A DNA stretch of 13,077 bases from Bacillota bacterium (lineage in GTDB: Bacteria; Bacillota; Limnochordia; Limnochordales; ZCTH02-B6): NCBI GenBank assembly GCA_017578085.1, contig PKQR01000050.1:1-13077 (forward strand), read 5' to 3'. The notes under the pieces are model-generated. The model made no database searches, was not told the DNA's origin, and saw only the letters and a list, made by a program, of their open reading frames with translations. A program made the position numbers and the translations under genes. Each line of letters begins with the position of its first letter. Within the stretch, counting starts at the first letter, position 1. Below, piece after piece: positions 5,662 through 12,452 of the stretch.

Positions 5662-6468
5662 ATGGTGCGCGCGGGCGTCCTGTGGTTGTTGATCTTGACC
5701 GTGCTCCTGACGGGCAACCCCGCTTCGCCGGCCGTCGACCTAACGCGCGCCCAGGATCAGCCCCCTGCCGCGGCGGTGACCAGGACACAGGCCCCGGCGG
5801 CGACCCAGCAGCCCACGCCTGAGGACATCTGGCAAGTACAGGCCGTACTCCGTGCTTTGGGTCTGTACGACGCACCGCCGACAGGCGCCTTCGACGCCGC
5901 GACGGCAGAGGCCTTGGCGCGCTTGCAGCGGCGCTACGGCTTGACGCCTACGGGTGTGCTTGACCCGGACACCCTCAATTTCCTCGGCGGGCCAGCCGCG
6001 AGCCTCGAGCGCCAGGCACGCTTTCTGTACATCGTGAAACCGGGCGACACCCTCTCGGTGGTGGCAGCGCGCTTTCGTGTGCCCATGCCCCGGATCGTGC
6101 GCTACAACCCGAGCATCACGTCGGTGCACCGCATCTACGCGGGCCAGCAGCTGGTCATCCCGGTGGAGTTCCCCATGCCGGCCCATTTTGAAGTGCTGCG
6201 GGTGCAGGTCCTGCCCGAGCGGTTCCTGGGCTCTTATTTGGTGAACGTCGCCTTCGCGGACGCGCACCGGCTGGCCGAGGAACTGGCGGCCCGGCTGCGG
6301 GAGCACGGCTTTGAGGTGCAGGTCGAGCAGCGGGCCTTGGACGGCATTACGGTCCGCAACGCCAGCGTCGGCCTGGGCCGGATCACCTTCAGCCCCTACC
6401 GCTCGGAAGCCCTCACCAGGGTCGACGTAGGGCTGCTGGCGGCGGGCAGCAATGCGACCAGCTTGTAG
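5662..6468 (+). CDS. Secreted peptidoglycan-binding protein with PG_binding_1 and LysM domains
   Basis: The 268-residue protein has an N-terminal signal peptide (hydrophobic core about residues 4-17). A low-complexity Ala/Pro/Gln linker (about 30-53) follows. Next comes a PG_binding_1-type domain (about 54-108; VQAVLRALGLYD, TAEALARLQRRYGL, GVLDPDTL). A LysM domain (about 122-167) carries YIVKPGDTLSVVAARFRV and YAGQQLVIP. Both modules bind cell-wall glycan. The C-terminal 95 residues match no family I can name; the stretch RLAEELAARLREHGFEVQVE is faintly SPOR-like. No catalytic hydrolase motif is seen, so a structural or targeting role in the wall or spore coat is likelier than an enzyme. AGGAGG at 5641-5646 is rather far (15 nt) from ATG 5662, so the start could be adjusted; GTG 5665 is equally near. 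The gene converges on the two-component operon. Confidence 0.85.
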   Translation: MVRAGVLWLLILTVLLTGNPASPAVDLTRAQDQPPAAAVTRTQAPAATQQPTPEDIWQVQAVLRALGLYDAPPTGAFDAATAEALARLQRRYGLTPTGVLDPDTLNFLGGPAASLERQARFLYIVKPGDTLSVVAARFRVPMPRIVRYNPSITSVHRIYAGQQLVIPVEFPMPAHFEVLRVQVLPERFLGSYLVNVAFADAHRLAEELAARLREHGFEVQVEQRALDGITVRNASVGLGRITFSPYRSEALTRVDVGLLAAGSNATSL

Positions 6469-6510
6469 CCAGCCTTATTCAAGCCAGTCTTATGCAAGCC
6501 ACTCTTAATC
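6466..6510. repeat. Three tandem imperfect 15-bp repeats between convergent genes
   Basis: Units are 6466-6480, 6481-6495 and 6496-6510, with consensus near AAGCCAGTCTTATTC. Neighbouring units match at 12 of 15 positions. The first unit begins with the TAG stop of the LysM gene; the third contains the stop of the response regulator gene. On the minus strand each unit carries a TAA in the same frame (at 6505, 6490 and 6475), so the regulator gene has three successive in-frame stops. Confidence 0.8.
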
Positions 6511-7185
6511 GGCCACGAGCTTGTACCCGAAACCCCGCACCGTCTGGATGAGGCCGTTGCCGTCCCGGTCGTCCCCCAGCTTGCTGCGCAGGAAGTAGAT
6601 GTACTTCTTGACATCCTCTGCGGAGCCTTCGTGCACCCGCTCGGGCCACACGGCCTGGAGGATCTCCTGCGTCGAGAACACCCGCCCCGGCCGGGAGGCC
6701 AAGAGGCGCAAGAGCTCGTATTCCTTGGGCGACAAGGCCACCGGGCGCCCGTTGAGGCGCACCTCTTTCGCCTCGTCGTCCACCACCAGCGGCCCCACGG
6801 CAATTACGGCGCCGCCGGTCTGGGCCCGGGCCCGCCGCAGCACCGCCTGGATGCGGGCGTCGATCTCCTTCAAGTCGAAGGGTTTCGTCACGTAGTCGTC
6901 CGCGCCCTCGGTCAAGCCCCGCACCTTGTCGTCGGTACTGTTGCGGATGGTCAGCATGATGACGGGCACCGAGCTCATGCTCCGGATCTCCCGCAGCACG
7001 CTCCAGCCGTCCATGTGCGGCATCTGGACGTCCAGGAGCACCAGGTCCGGCTCGTGGGTCAGGAAGGCGTGCAACGCTTCCCGGCCGTCGGCGGCTGTGA
7101 GCGTCTCGTACCCTTTGGCCGTGAGGAACTTGGTCAGCAGCCTCAGTGCAGACGGGTCGTCTTCGGCGATGAGAATCCTGGTCAT
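6505..7185 (-). CDS. OmpR/PhoB-family response regulator
   Basis: The 226-residue product is a standard two-domain transcription factor. The receiver domain (1-120) has the acidic pair Asp9/Asp10, phospho-acceptor Asp52 (LLDVQMPHMDGW), Thr79 and Lys101 (TKPF). A winged-helix DNA-binding domain (about 128-224) follows, with LSPKEYELLRLLASRPGRVFS, YIYFLRSKLG and TVRGFGYKL. All switch residues are intact. The start is well supported: AGGAGG (7195-7200 on the minus strand) lies 9 nt before ATG 7185. The ATG overlaps the kinase stop as ATGA, so the two proteins are probably translationally coupled and act as a pair. Target genes are unknown; the convergent cell-wall protein gene is a possible but unproven target. 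Confidence 0.96.
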   Translation of the reverse strand: MTRILIAEDDPSALRLLTKFLTAKGYETLTAADGREALHAFLTHEPDLVLLDVQMPHMDGWSVLREIRSMSSVPVIMLTIRNSTDDKVRGLTEGADDYVTKPFDLKEIDARIQAVLRRARAQTGGAVIAVGPLVVDDEAKEVRLNGRPVALSPKEYELLRLLASRPGRVFSTQEILQAVWPERVHEGSAEDVKKYIYFLRSKLGDDRDGNGLIQTVRGFGYKLVAD

Positions 7186-8705
7186 CGGCGCTCACCTCCT
7201 GCTCGTGCCGCCATAGCGGTTTCGCCGGCCAAGGCCCCGGCCGGCGCAGCATCCGGCCGTTCGGGCAACCGCACGATAAAGCAACTGCCGCCGCCCGGTG
7301 CATCTTCCACCGTCACGTCGCCGCCGTGGGCGCGGGCGTAGGTCCGGACCACCGCCAGCCCCAGCCCTAGGCCCTTTTGCTCGCCGGGTTCGTTGACGTG
7401 CAGGCGCTCAAAAGGCTCAAAAATCCGCTCCCGCCACTCCTCCGGGATCCCGGGCCCGCTGTCGATCACCAGGAGGCGCACGCCGCCCTCGGGCTCCCGC
7501 TCCACCCGGACAGCGACCGTGCCTCGTGGGGTATACTTGACCGCGTTGTGCAGCAGGTTGATCAGGATTTGCTTAATCTTGGTCTCGTCCCCATGGACGG
7601 TTTCCACGTCCCCTGGTTCAACCAGCAGCTCAAGGCCTTTGCGCTGGGCCAGCGGCCGCACGTGGTCGATGGCCTGGGATATGATGGACCCCAGGCGCAC
7701 CTCAGTCAAGTGCAGCCGGTCGGTGCCCGACGCGTTGAAGTTGAGAATGTTGTCGATGAGCGACAGCAGGTGGTTGCCGGCGGCCAGCACCGCCTGGATG
7801 TCGGCCCGCTGCTCAGCCGTCAGCGGCCCGTCCAAGCCTTCCAGCAAGAGCTGGCAGTAGCCCCGCACGCTGTGCAAGGGCGTCTTGAGTTCATGGCCAA
7901 TCATCGCGAGAAACTCGGATTTGGTCCGGTACGCGGCCCGCAGCTCCGCGTTGACCCGCTGCAGCTCGTCGTTGCGGCGGGCGATCTCCTCGGCCATACG
8001 GTTGAAAGCCCGGGCCAGATCCTGCAGTTCCTGCGAGCCCTGGATGGACACGCGCGCCCCCAAGTCGCCGGCGCCCAGGCGGCGGATGGAGGCCATCACC
8101 CGCTCCAGGGGCTTGAGGATGGCCGAATACAGCCCAAACGCCAGCGCCGCCCCGATGGCGGTGAAGATGACCGTGAGGCCGATCATCAGCATCCAGTTTC
8201 GCCGCACCTTCTCCTCGACCACTTCCAGGGAGACGCCGAGCCTCACGTAGCTGGGGCTCGGCTCGCCCGGCAGCATGCGCACGAGGTCCAGGTGCAGGTA
8301 CCGGCCGGTCAGCCTCTCCTGCAAAGCAGGCAGCGACGCCGGATCGCTTTCCACCGGAAAGAGCAGCTCGGGCGCCAGGGCCGATTGGGTCACCACCCGG
8401 CCGCCCCGCACCACCTGGGCATAGAGGACATCCCCGATGGTGATGCGGTGCGTCAACATGTTAAGGCTCAGTTCCCGCTCCAGCGGGTCCGCGATGCCCA
8501 TGAGCCGCACCGCTTCCCCGGCCAGCTCAGCCACGAGCTGCTCGCCCTGGTTCACCACCTGCTCTCTCAGGTCCGTCGTAAAGCGGTAGGTGGCCACCGC
8601 CGCGAGGGTCAAGGACAGCAGGCCCGAGAAGGCCACCATGGCCATGATGAAGGTGAACTTCAACGGTCTGGGCTGACGTTGCCTCGCCTTCAGCCGCTCC
8701 CGCAT
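7182..8705 (-). CDS. Membrane sensor histidine kinase, partner of the adjacent regulator
   Basis: From ATG 8705 the protein is 507 residues. A first membrane helix (about 16-40) and an extracytoplasmic sensor region of about 130 residues lead to a second helix (171-193). A HAMP domain (about 194-245), a short coil and the HisKA domain follow, with phospho-acceptor His271 in FLAMIGHELKTP. The HATPase_c domain has N-box Asn387 (LINLLHNAVKYTP), G1 VIDSGPGIPEEW (Asp415) and G2 GLGLGLAV. It should autophosphorylate and pass phosphate to the adjacent regulator. The sensor region has no ligand motif I recognise. The frame stays open upstream to 8897, but that part is Arg/Pro/Cys-rich and has no membrane character. 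AAGGAAG lies about 11 nt before ATG 8705, which puts a short basic tail ahead of the first helix as usual. Confidence 0.93.
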   Translation of the reverse strand: MRERLKARQRQPRPLKFTFIMAMVAFSGLLSLTLAAVATYRFTTDLREQVVNQGEQLVAELAGEAVRLMGIADPLERELSLNMLTHRITIGDVLYAQVVRGGRVVTQSALAPELLFPVESDPASLPALQERLTGRYLHLDLVRMLPGEPSPSYVRLGVSLEVVEEKVRRNWMLMIGLTVIFTAIGAALAFGLYSAILKPLERVMASIRRLGAGDLGARVSIQGSQELQDLARAFNRMAEEIARRNDELQRVNAELRAAYRTKSEFLAMIGHELKTPLHSVRGYCQLLLEGLDGPLTAEQRADIQAVLAAGNHLLSLIDNILNFNASGTDRLHLTEVRLGSIISQAIDHVRPLAQRKGLELLVEPGDVETVHGDETKIKQILINLLHNAVKYTPRGTVAVRVEREPEGGVRLLVIDSGPGIPEEWRERIFEPFERLHVNEPGEQKGLGLGLAVVRTYARAHGGDVTVEDAPGGGSCFIVRLPERPDAAPAGALAGETAMAARAGGERR

Positions 8706-8949
8706 GCCCGCGCTCGCTTCCTTGTCTGCCGGCGCAGGCGCCGACCGCCCGCACCCGCGCACGTCCCGGCATTGTCGCGAGGGGACTTCTCTCCCCGACC
8801 AGGCCCGTTCCTTCCCCGGCGGGACGGTTGACCCGCTTTCCCTTAAGTTTCCACCAACTTGGCACCAGGACGGCATGGGTCTGGAATGGCTTCCCAAGCG
8901 CCGTGCCGGTAGACTGAAGACAACGGGTCACGGGGTAGGCAGGGCCCCA

Positions 8950-9137
8950 CCGCCTCCGGTTGGAGGCGGAACAGCACTCATCCGGGAGGTGATGGTTCCC
9001 CCCAACCGGCGGCGCCAGGGATGCCTCAACAAACCTCCCCGACCCCCGGACCCCTGGCTGCCGCTCCCCTTCGGCAACAGCTCGATATCCCCGCGCGCAA
9101 GGGAGCCGCCCGCAAAAGGGGCGGCTCCTTTGCTTTT
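8950..9137 (+). ncRNA. Candidate structured RNA ending at an intrinsic terminator
   Basis: Successive stems on the plus strand are: CCGCCTCC (8950-8957) with GGAGGCGG (8962-8969) around a GGTT tetraloop; GCCAGGG (9014-9020) with CCCTGGC (9052-9058); TGCCG (9059-9063) with CGGCA (9072-9076); and the terminator at 9102-9137. Nothing upstream on this strand codes for protein, so the terminator implies a non-coding transcript or an attenuated leader. A weak promoter could be TTGGCA (8859-8864) with TGGAAT (8883-8888), 18 bp apart. I compared it from memory with T-box, glycine, cobalamin, SRP and 6S elements and saw no match. The 5' end is a guess. Confidence 0.4.
9102..9137 (+). terminator. Intrinsic terminator upstream of the aminotransferase promoter
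   Basis: A perfect 10-bp stem pairs GGAGCCGCCC (9102-9111) with GGGCGGCTCC (9119-9128) around a 7-nt loop, followed by TTTGCTTTT (9129-9137). One G-U and two A-U pairs could extend it. On the minus strand no U-run follows, so it acts on plus-strand transcription. It ends an RNA from the gap or attenuates read-through; the promoter that follows restarts transcription. Confidence 0.8.
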
Positions 9138-9185
9138 GGGCAGAAAGTCCCGGCGCCGGTGCGTTTGGTCCTCCGGCCCCAGCTT

Positions 9186-9214
9186 TTGTGAGCTTCGTCC
9201 TCCGTTCCTATAGA
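9186..9214 (+). promoter_or_regulatory. Sigma-A-type promoter of the aminotransferase gene
   Basis: TTGTGA (9186-9191) and TATAGA (9209-9214) are separated by exactly 17 bp, each matching four of six consensus bases. Transcription would start near 9221, about 44 nt before the ATG. It lies just after the plus-strand terminator, as expected for an independently controlled unit. Confidence 0.6.
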
Positions 9215-9230
9215 AGGACCCCTTCCCCCA

Positions 9231-9245
9231 ATGGCAAATTGTCAT
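9231..9245. promoter_or_regulatory. Imperfect palindrome between promoter and aminotransferase start (candidate operator)
   Basis: ATGGCAA (9231-9237) and TTGTCAT (9239-9245) are inverted around a single A, with six of seven positions symmetric. At about +11 to +25 from the predicted start of transcription, a bound repressor would block elongation or initiation. No regulator gene is adjacent, so the binding family is unknown. Confidence 0.35.
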
Positions 9246-9264
9246 GCGGGAGGCGAGGTAGCCT

Positions 9265-10572
9265 ATGGAACAACAGCCGACGGGCCGCACACGCTCCGCG
9301 GCCATCCTGGCGGAGCACGCCCGCTGGGTCGCGCGCGCGAAGACCCCGCATGTGGGCTTTGTGGCCGCCAAGGCGCGGGGCGCCATCGTGGTGGACGTGG
9401 ACGGCCGCGAGTACATCGACTTTGCCGGCGGCGTCGGGTCCTTGAACGTGGGCCACTGCCACCCCAAGGTGGTCGCCGCCATCCGGGAGCAGACCGAGCG
9501 GTTGCTGCACACCGACTACGCGGTCGTGCCTTATGAGGTGTACGTGGAAGTATGCCGCCGCCTGTGCGAGGCCGTCCCCGGCAGCACGCCCAAGAAGGCG
9601 CTGCTCTTTAACACGGGCGCCGAGGCGGTGGAAAACGCGATCAAGATCGCCCGCTACGCCACCGGTCGCCCGGCCGTCATCGCCTTTGAAGGCGCGTTTC
9701 ACGGCCGCAGCTACATGGCCTTGTCGCTGACGAGCCGGGTGCACCCATACAAGGCAGGCTTCGGCCCCTTCGTGCCCGAGGTCTACCGCATTCCCTACCC
9801 CAACCCGTACCGGGGCATCACCACCGACATGGTGATGGAAAGCTTGCGCCGGCTGTTCAAGGCCGGCGTGGCAGCCACCGATGTGGCGGCCATCATCGTC
9901 GAGCCTATCCAGGGCGAAGGCGGCTACATCGTCCCGCCCGACGATTTCCTGCCGCGGCTTAGGGACGTGGCCGACGAGCACGGCATCGTCCTCATCGTGG
10001 ACGAGGTGCAGACGGGCTTTGGGCGCACCGGGCGCATGTTTGCCGTCGAGCACGTGGGCGTGGAGCCCGACCTCATGACCGTGGGCAAGTCCTTGGGCGG
10101 CGGGCTGCCCTTGAGCGCCGTAGTTGGTAAGGCCAAGCTGATGGACGCGCCCGTGCCGGGCGGCCTCGGCGGCACGTTCCCCGGCAACCCCGTCGCCTGC
10201 GCGGCGGCCTTGGCGGTGTTTGACATCATCAAGGAGGAGAACTTGTTGGCCAGGGCCGAGGAAATCGGGCGGATCATGCTCGAGCGCATGCGCGGCTGGG
10301 TAGAGCGCTACCCCTTTGTAGGCGACGCACGCGGCCGCGGCGCCATGATTGGCCTTGAGATCGTGAAGGACAAGGAAAGCAAGCAACCCGATGGCCAGCT
10401 CACCCAGCGCATCGTGCGCAGGGCGTGGGAGAACGGCGCCATCGTCCTCCAAGCAGGCCTTGACGGAAACGTGCTGCGGTTCCCCGTGCCGCTGGTCATC
10501 ACCGACGAGCAGCTCAACCGGGGCCTGGACATCCTCGAGCAGAGCATGCAGCAAGCGGCCGCGGAAGGCTAA
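9265..10572 (+). CDS. gabT: Class-III aminotransferase, 4-aminobutyrate/5-aminovalerate type
   Basis: The 435-residue PLP enzyme should move the terminal amino group of 4-aminobutyrate (or 5-aminovalerate) to 2-oxoglutarate, giving a semialdehyde and glutamate in the cytoplasm. Class-III landmarks are in order: NTGAEAVENAIKIAR, FEGAFHGRSYMALSLT, EPIQGEGGYIVPP, VDEVQTGFGRTG (Asp246 for the pyridine nitrogen), GKSLGGGLPLSAVVG (Schiff-base Lys275) and GGTFPGNPVACAAA. Length is typical. The ribosome site is GGGAGGCGAGGT (9248-9259) before ATG 9265. GabT, DavT and related omega-aminotransferases are hard to tell apart by sequence. The glutaryl-CoA dehydrogenase gene downstream on the same strand makes 5-aminovalerate a real alternative substrate. 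A dedicated promoter and palindrome precede it. Confidence 0.92.
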   Translation: MEQQPTGRTRSAAILAEHARWVARAKTPHVGFVAAKARGAIVVDVDGREYIDFAGGVGSLNVGHCHPKVVAAIREQTERLLHTDYAVVPYEVYVEVCRRLCEAVPGSTPKKALLFNTGAEAVENAIKIARYATGRPAVIAFEGAFHGRSYMALSLTSRVHPYKAGFGPFVPEVYRIPYPNPYRGITTDMVMESLRRLFKAGVAATDVAAIIVEPIQGEGGYIVPPDDFLPRLRDVADEHGIVLIVDEVQTGFGRTGRMFAVEHVGVEPDLMTVGKSLGGGLPLSAVVGKAKLMDAPVPGGLGGTFPGNPVACAAALAVFDIIKEENLLARAEEIGRIMLERMRGWVERYPFVGDARGRGAMIGLEIVKDKESKQPDGQLTQRIVRRAWENGAIVLQAGLDGNVLRFPVPLVITDEQLNRGLDILEQSMQQAAAEG

Positions 10573-10601
10573 GGCCGCCGAGCCAGGTGGGCGGTCCGGC
10601 G

Positions 10602-10781
10602 TCAGCGCTGGATGCGCAGGGGCTCGGTACCGGCCGGCACCGGCTCCAGCACGAACCGATGGCCGCCCACCACCCCGCCGTGCCCACCCACTCGCTCCAT
10701 CCCCGGTAGTACGGCCTGGCGTCCGGCCACTGCAGGCAGGAATCGGCCGGGGCCTTGGGCGAAGTGGTTGTGTATGGCCAT
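10602..10781 (-). CDS. Possible 59-residue ORF opposite the nuclease gene start, doubtful
   Basis: The minus-strand frame from ATG 10781 to TGA 10602 has a strong G/C bias at third codon positions, for example in VVGGHRFVLEPVPAGTEPL, more coding-like than the plus strand here. It has no ribosome site, its start overlaps the start of the divergent nuclease gene by eight bases, and the protein is not recognised. It could be a remnant of an older gene or chance in GC-rich DNA. Confidence 0.2.
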   Translation of the reverse strand: MAIHNHFAQGPGRFLPAVAGRQAVLPGMERVGGHGGVVGGHRFVLEPVPAGTEPLRIQR

Positions 10782-11613
10782 CACCCGTCATCGCTTCGGC
10801 TGGCTCTTTGCGGTCTGCCTCCTCGCCGCGCTCGCGCTGGCTGCGATTACGGTCCAATGGTGGCAGCGCCCCGCACCCGACCGCGCCGGTCCGCCATCAC
10901 CGGCGGTTCTTGAGGCCCGGGTGACGCGGGTGATCGATGGGGATACCATTGTCGTGCGCACCCGCGACGAGCGCGAAGAAACCGTTCGCTACATCGGCAT
11001 CAACGCACCGGAAATCGACTGGGAATCCGACGACCGCCGCGGACCCGGCTGGGCGGCCCGCACCCTCAACCAGCGGCTAGTAGCGGGCCAGGTGGTGCGC
11101 TTGGAGCTGGACGCCGAGCCCCGGGACAGCCACGGCAGGCTGTTGGCCTACGTGTACGCCGGGGACGTGTTCGTAAACGCCCGCCTGGTCGAAGAGGGCT
11201 GGGCCGTCACCGTCAGGATACCGCCCAATGATCGTCACTTCCACCTTCTCTTAGACCGGCAGCGGGCAGCCCTGGCGGCGGGACGCGGTTTCTGGGGCGA
11301 AGCGGCCGCTCAGCTCGTGGACTGGCAGGCGGCGGGCGAATACATTGGGTTGCCGGCCACCGTGGAAGGCGTCGTGCGGCGGGTGCACCGGGACCGGCAA
11401 AGCGGCATCATCTTTCTCAACTTCGGCCCCAATCCCCGCCGGGACTTCACCGTGGTCATCCGCCCACCCTTCGGCGAGCTTTTCCTCTCGCCGGAGGAGC
11501 GCTACCTCAACCGGCGTGTGCGGGTGCGGGGCATCGTGGAAGCGTTTCAAGGACAGCCGCAGATCGTGGTGCAGCTGCCGGAACAAATCGAGGTGATCTC
11601 ATCCTCGAGGTGA
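10774..11613 (+). CDS. Membrane-anchored thermonuclease-family protein with C-terminal OB-like region
   Basis: The 279-residue protein begins with a hydrophobic segment (about 9-28, WLFAVCLLAALALAAI), a signal peptide or anchor. A staphylococcal-nuclease domain (about 47-176) follows. Residues matching the catalytic set are present: Asp55/Asp57 (VIDGDT), Arg72 (VRYIGINAPE), Glu80 and Arg122 (DSHGRLLAYVY). It should hydrolyse DNA or RNA outside the membrane with calcium. The last 85 residues (about 194-275; ATVEGVVRRV, FLNFGPNPRRDFTVVI, RVRVRGIVEAFQGQPQI) read as an OB fold like those in nucleic-acid-binding proteins. ATG 10774 is chosen because it begins the signal segment; the frame is open further upstream but is Pro/Arg-rich. 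No good ribosome site is visible, which is odd. The next gene starts 7 nt after its stop. Confidence 0.85.
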   Translation: MAITRHRFGWLFAVCLLAALALAAITVQWWQRPAPDRAGPPSPAVLEARVTRVIDGDTIVVRTRDEREETVRYIGINAPEIDWESDDRRGPGWAARTLNQRLVAGQVVRLELDAEPRDSHGRLLAYVYAGDVFVNARLVEEGWAVTVRIPPNDRHFHLLLDRQRAALAAGRGFWGEAAAQLVDWQAAGEYIGLPATVEGVVRRVHRDRQSGIIFLNFGPNPRRDFTVVIRPPFGELFLSPEERYLNRRVRVRGIVEAFQGQPQIVVQLPEQIEVISSSR

Positions 11614-11620
11614 TGGACGG

Positions 11621-12385
11621 ATGCAGCGCCTGTTTCCGACCGTGGCCGGCCACGTGGAGCCCACCGCCATCTACGACGAGCTGGATTTCCCCGCCGGCCG
11701 GGACGGCCGCCCCTGGACGGCCGTGAACATGGTCAGCACCATCGACGGGAAGACAACCCTGGACTTGAACCGCGTCCGGGAACCCATCGGCAGCGTCCTG
11801 GACCGGACCCTCATGAAGCGGTTGCGGGTCCACTTTGACGCCGTCATCCGGGGAGCGGGCACGGTGCGGACCGATTCCTTCTACCCCGGGGTCCCGGCTG
11901 AACTCGAGCACCGCCGCATCGCCCTGGGGCTCGCCCGGCAGCCGCTTGCGGTGGTCGTCACCGGCACAGGCAACCTGCCCCTGGAGGCTCCGTTTTTCCA
12001 GAAGGCTCCCCGGCGCCCCTTGGTCGTCACCGCCGCGACGGTGCCACGGGAGCGGCTTTCCGCCATCGAAGCGGTCGCCGATGTGGCCGTGTTGGACGCA
12101 AGCCCCCTCGACCTGCAGGCCGTGTGGCGGTTGCTTTTTGAAGCTTACGGCGTCCGGCGCCTGCTTTCGGAAGGCGGACCTCGTTTCAACCATGGGTGCC
12201 TTAAGGAAGGCCTCGTGGACGAGATCTTTTGGACCGTGGCCCCCCGCATCGCCGGCAGCAGCCACGACCTGACCATGGTGTCCGGTCCCGCCCTCCTGCA
12301 GCCCATGCCCCGCCTGGAGCTGGTTTCCGCCTATTGCCACGAGAACGAACTGTTCCTACGCTGGCGGCTGGTGGAGCCTGAATAG
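11621..12385 (+). CDS. Stand-alone RibD C-terminal-domain (pyrimidine reductase-like) protein
   Basis: The 254-residue protein has the dihydrofolate-reductase-like fold of the RibD reductase half. Signatures are VNMVSTIDGKTT (35-46), IRGAGTVRTDSFYP (76-89), LLSEGGPRFNHGCLKEGLVDEIFWTVAPRIAG (181-212, read in parts) and a C-terminal strand pair (LELVSAYCHENELFLRWRL). In RibD this domain reduces the ribosyl group of a pyrimidine riboflavin precursor with NADPH. The zinc deaminase half of bifunctional RibD is absent and no other rib gene is near, so a riboflavin role is not assured; stand-alone relatives may reduce other substrates. GAGGTGAT (11607-11614) overlaps the upstream stop codon and serves as ribosome site, implying an operon with the nuclease gene. 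Confidence 0.85.
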   Translation: MQRLFPTVAGHVEPTAIYDELDFPAGRDGRPWTAVNMVSTIDGKTTLDLNRVREPIGSVLDRTLMKRLRVHFDAVIRGAGTVRTDSFYPGVPAELEHRRIALGLARQPLAVVVTGTGNLPLEAPFFQKAPRRPLVVTAATVPRERLSAIEAVADVAVLDASPLDLQAVWRLLFEAYGVRRLLSEGGPRFNHGCLKEGLVDEIFWTVAPRIAGSSHDLTMVSGPALLQPMPRLELVSAYCHENELFLRWRLVEPE

Positions 12386-12452
12386 CGCAGGAAGAGGCGA
12401 CGCCGAAAGCGTATAGCTCCAACCGAGCGACACCTGGAAAGGAGCCCGCGGC

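Larger units (their letters stand above)
8706..9264. other. 560-nt gene-free gap between kinase operon and aminotransferase
   Basis: The two flanking genes diverge. The left part should hold the minus-strand promoter of the kinase operon, but no clear -35/-10 pair was found. The right part holds plus-strand hairpins, an intrinsic terminator, a sigma-A-type promoter and a palindrome, each listed separately. The open frames across the gap are Pro/Arg-rich and run through the terminator, so none is called. Confidence 0.6.

Noticed and set aside
7377..8831. 484-residue plus-strand frame opposite the histidine kinase
   Set aside because: It is a shadow of the kinase codons, which carry every expected catalytic motif on the other strand. 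The antisense product is low in complexity (His/Gln/Arg/Pro).
8706..8897. N-terminal extension of the histidine kinase
   Set aside because: The added residues are Arg/Pro/Cys-rich with no membrane or domain character, and a usable ribosome site precedes ATG 8705.
9021..9191. 56-residue plus-strand frame before the aminotransferase
   Set aside because: It has no ribosome site near its ATG, and it reads straight through the intrinsic terminator and into the predicted promoter.
8704..9213. 169-residue plus-strand frame across the long gap
   Set aside because: It is Pro/Arg-rich, runs through hairpins and a terminator, and shows no domain.
9208..10857. 549-residue minus-strand frame opposite the aminotransferase
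   Set aside because: It is an antisense shadow with no recognisable motifs and runs across a promoter and two genes.
11507..12340. 277-residue minus-strand frame opposite the RibD-like gene
   Set aside because: It is a shadow of a recognised domain protein and has no family resemblance of its own.
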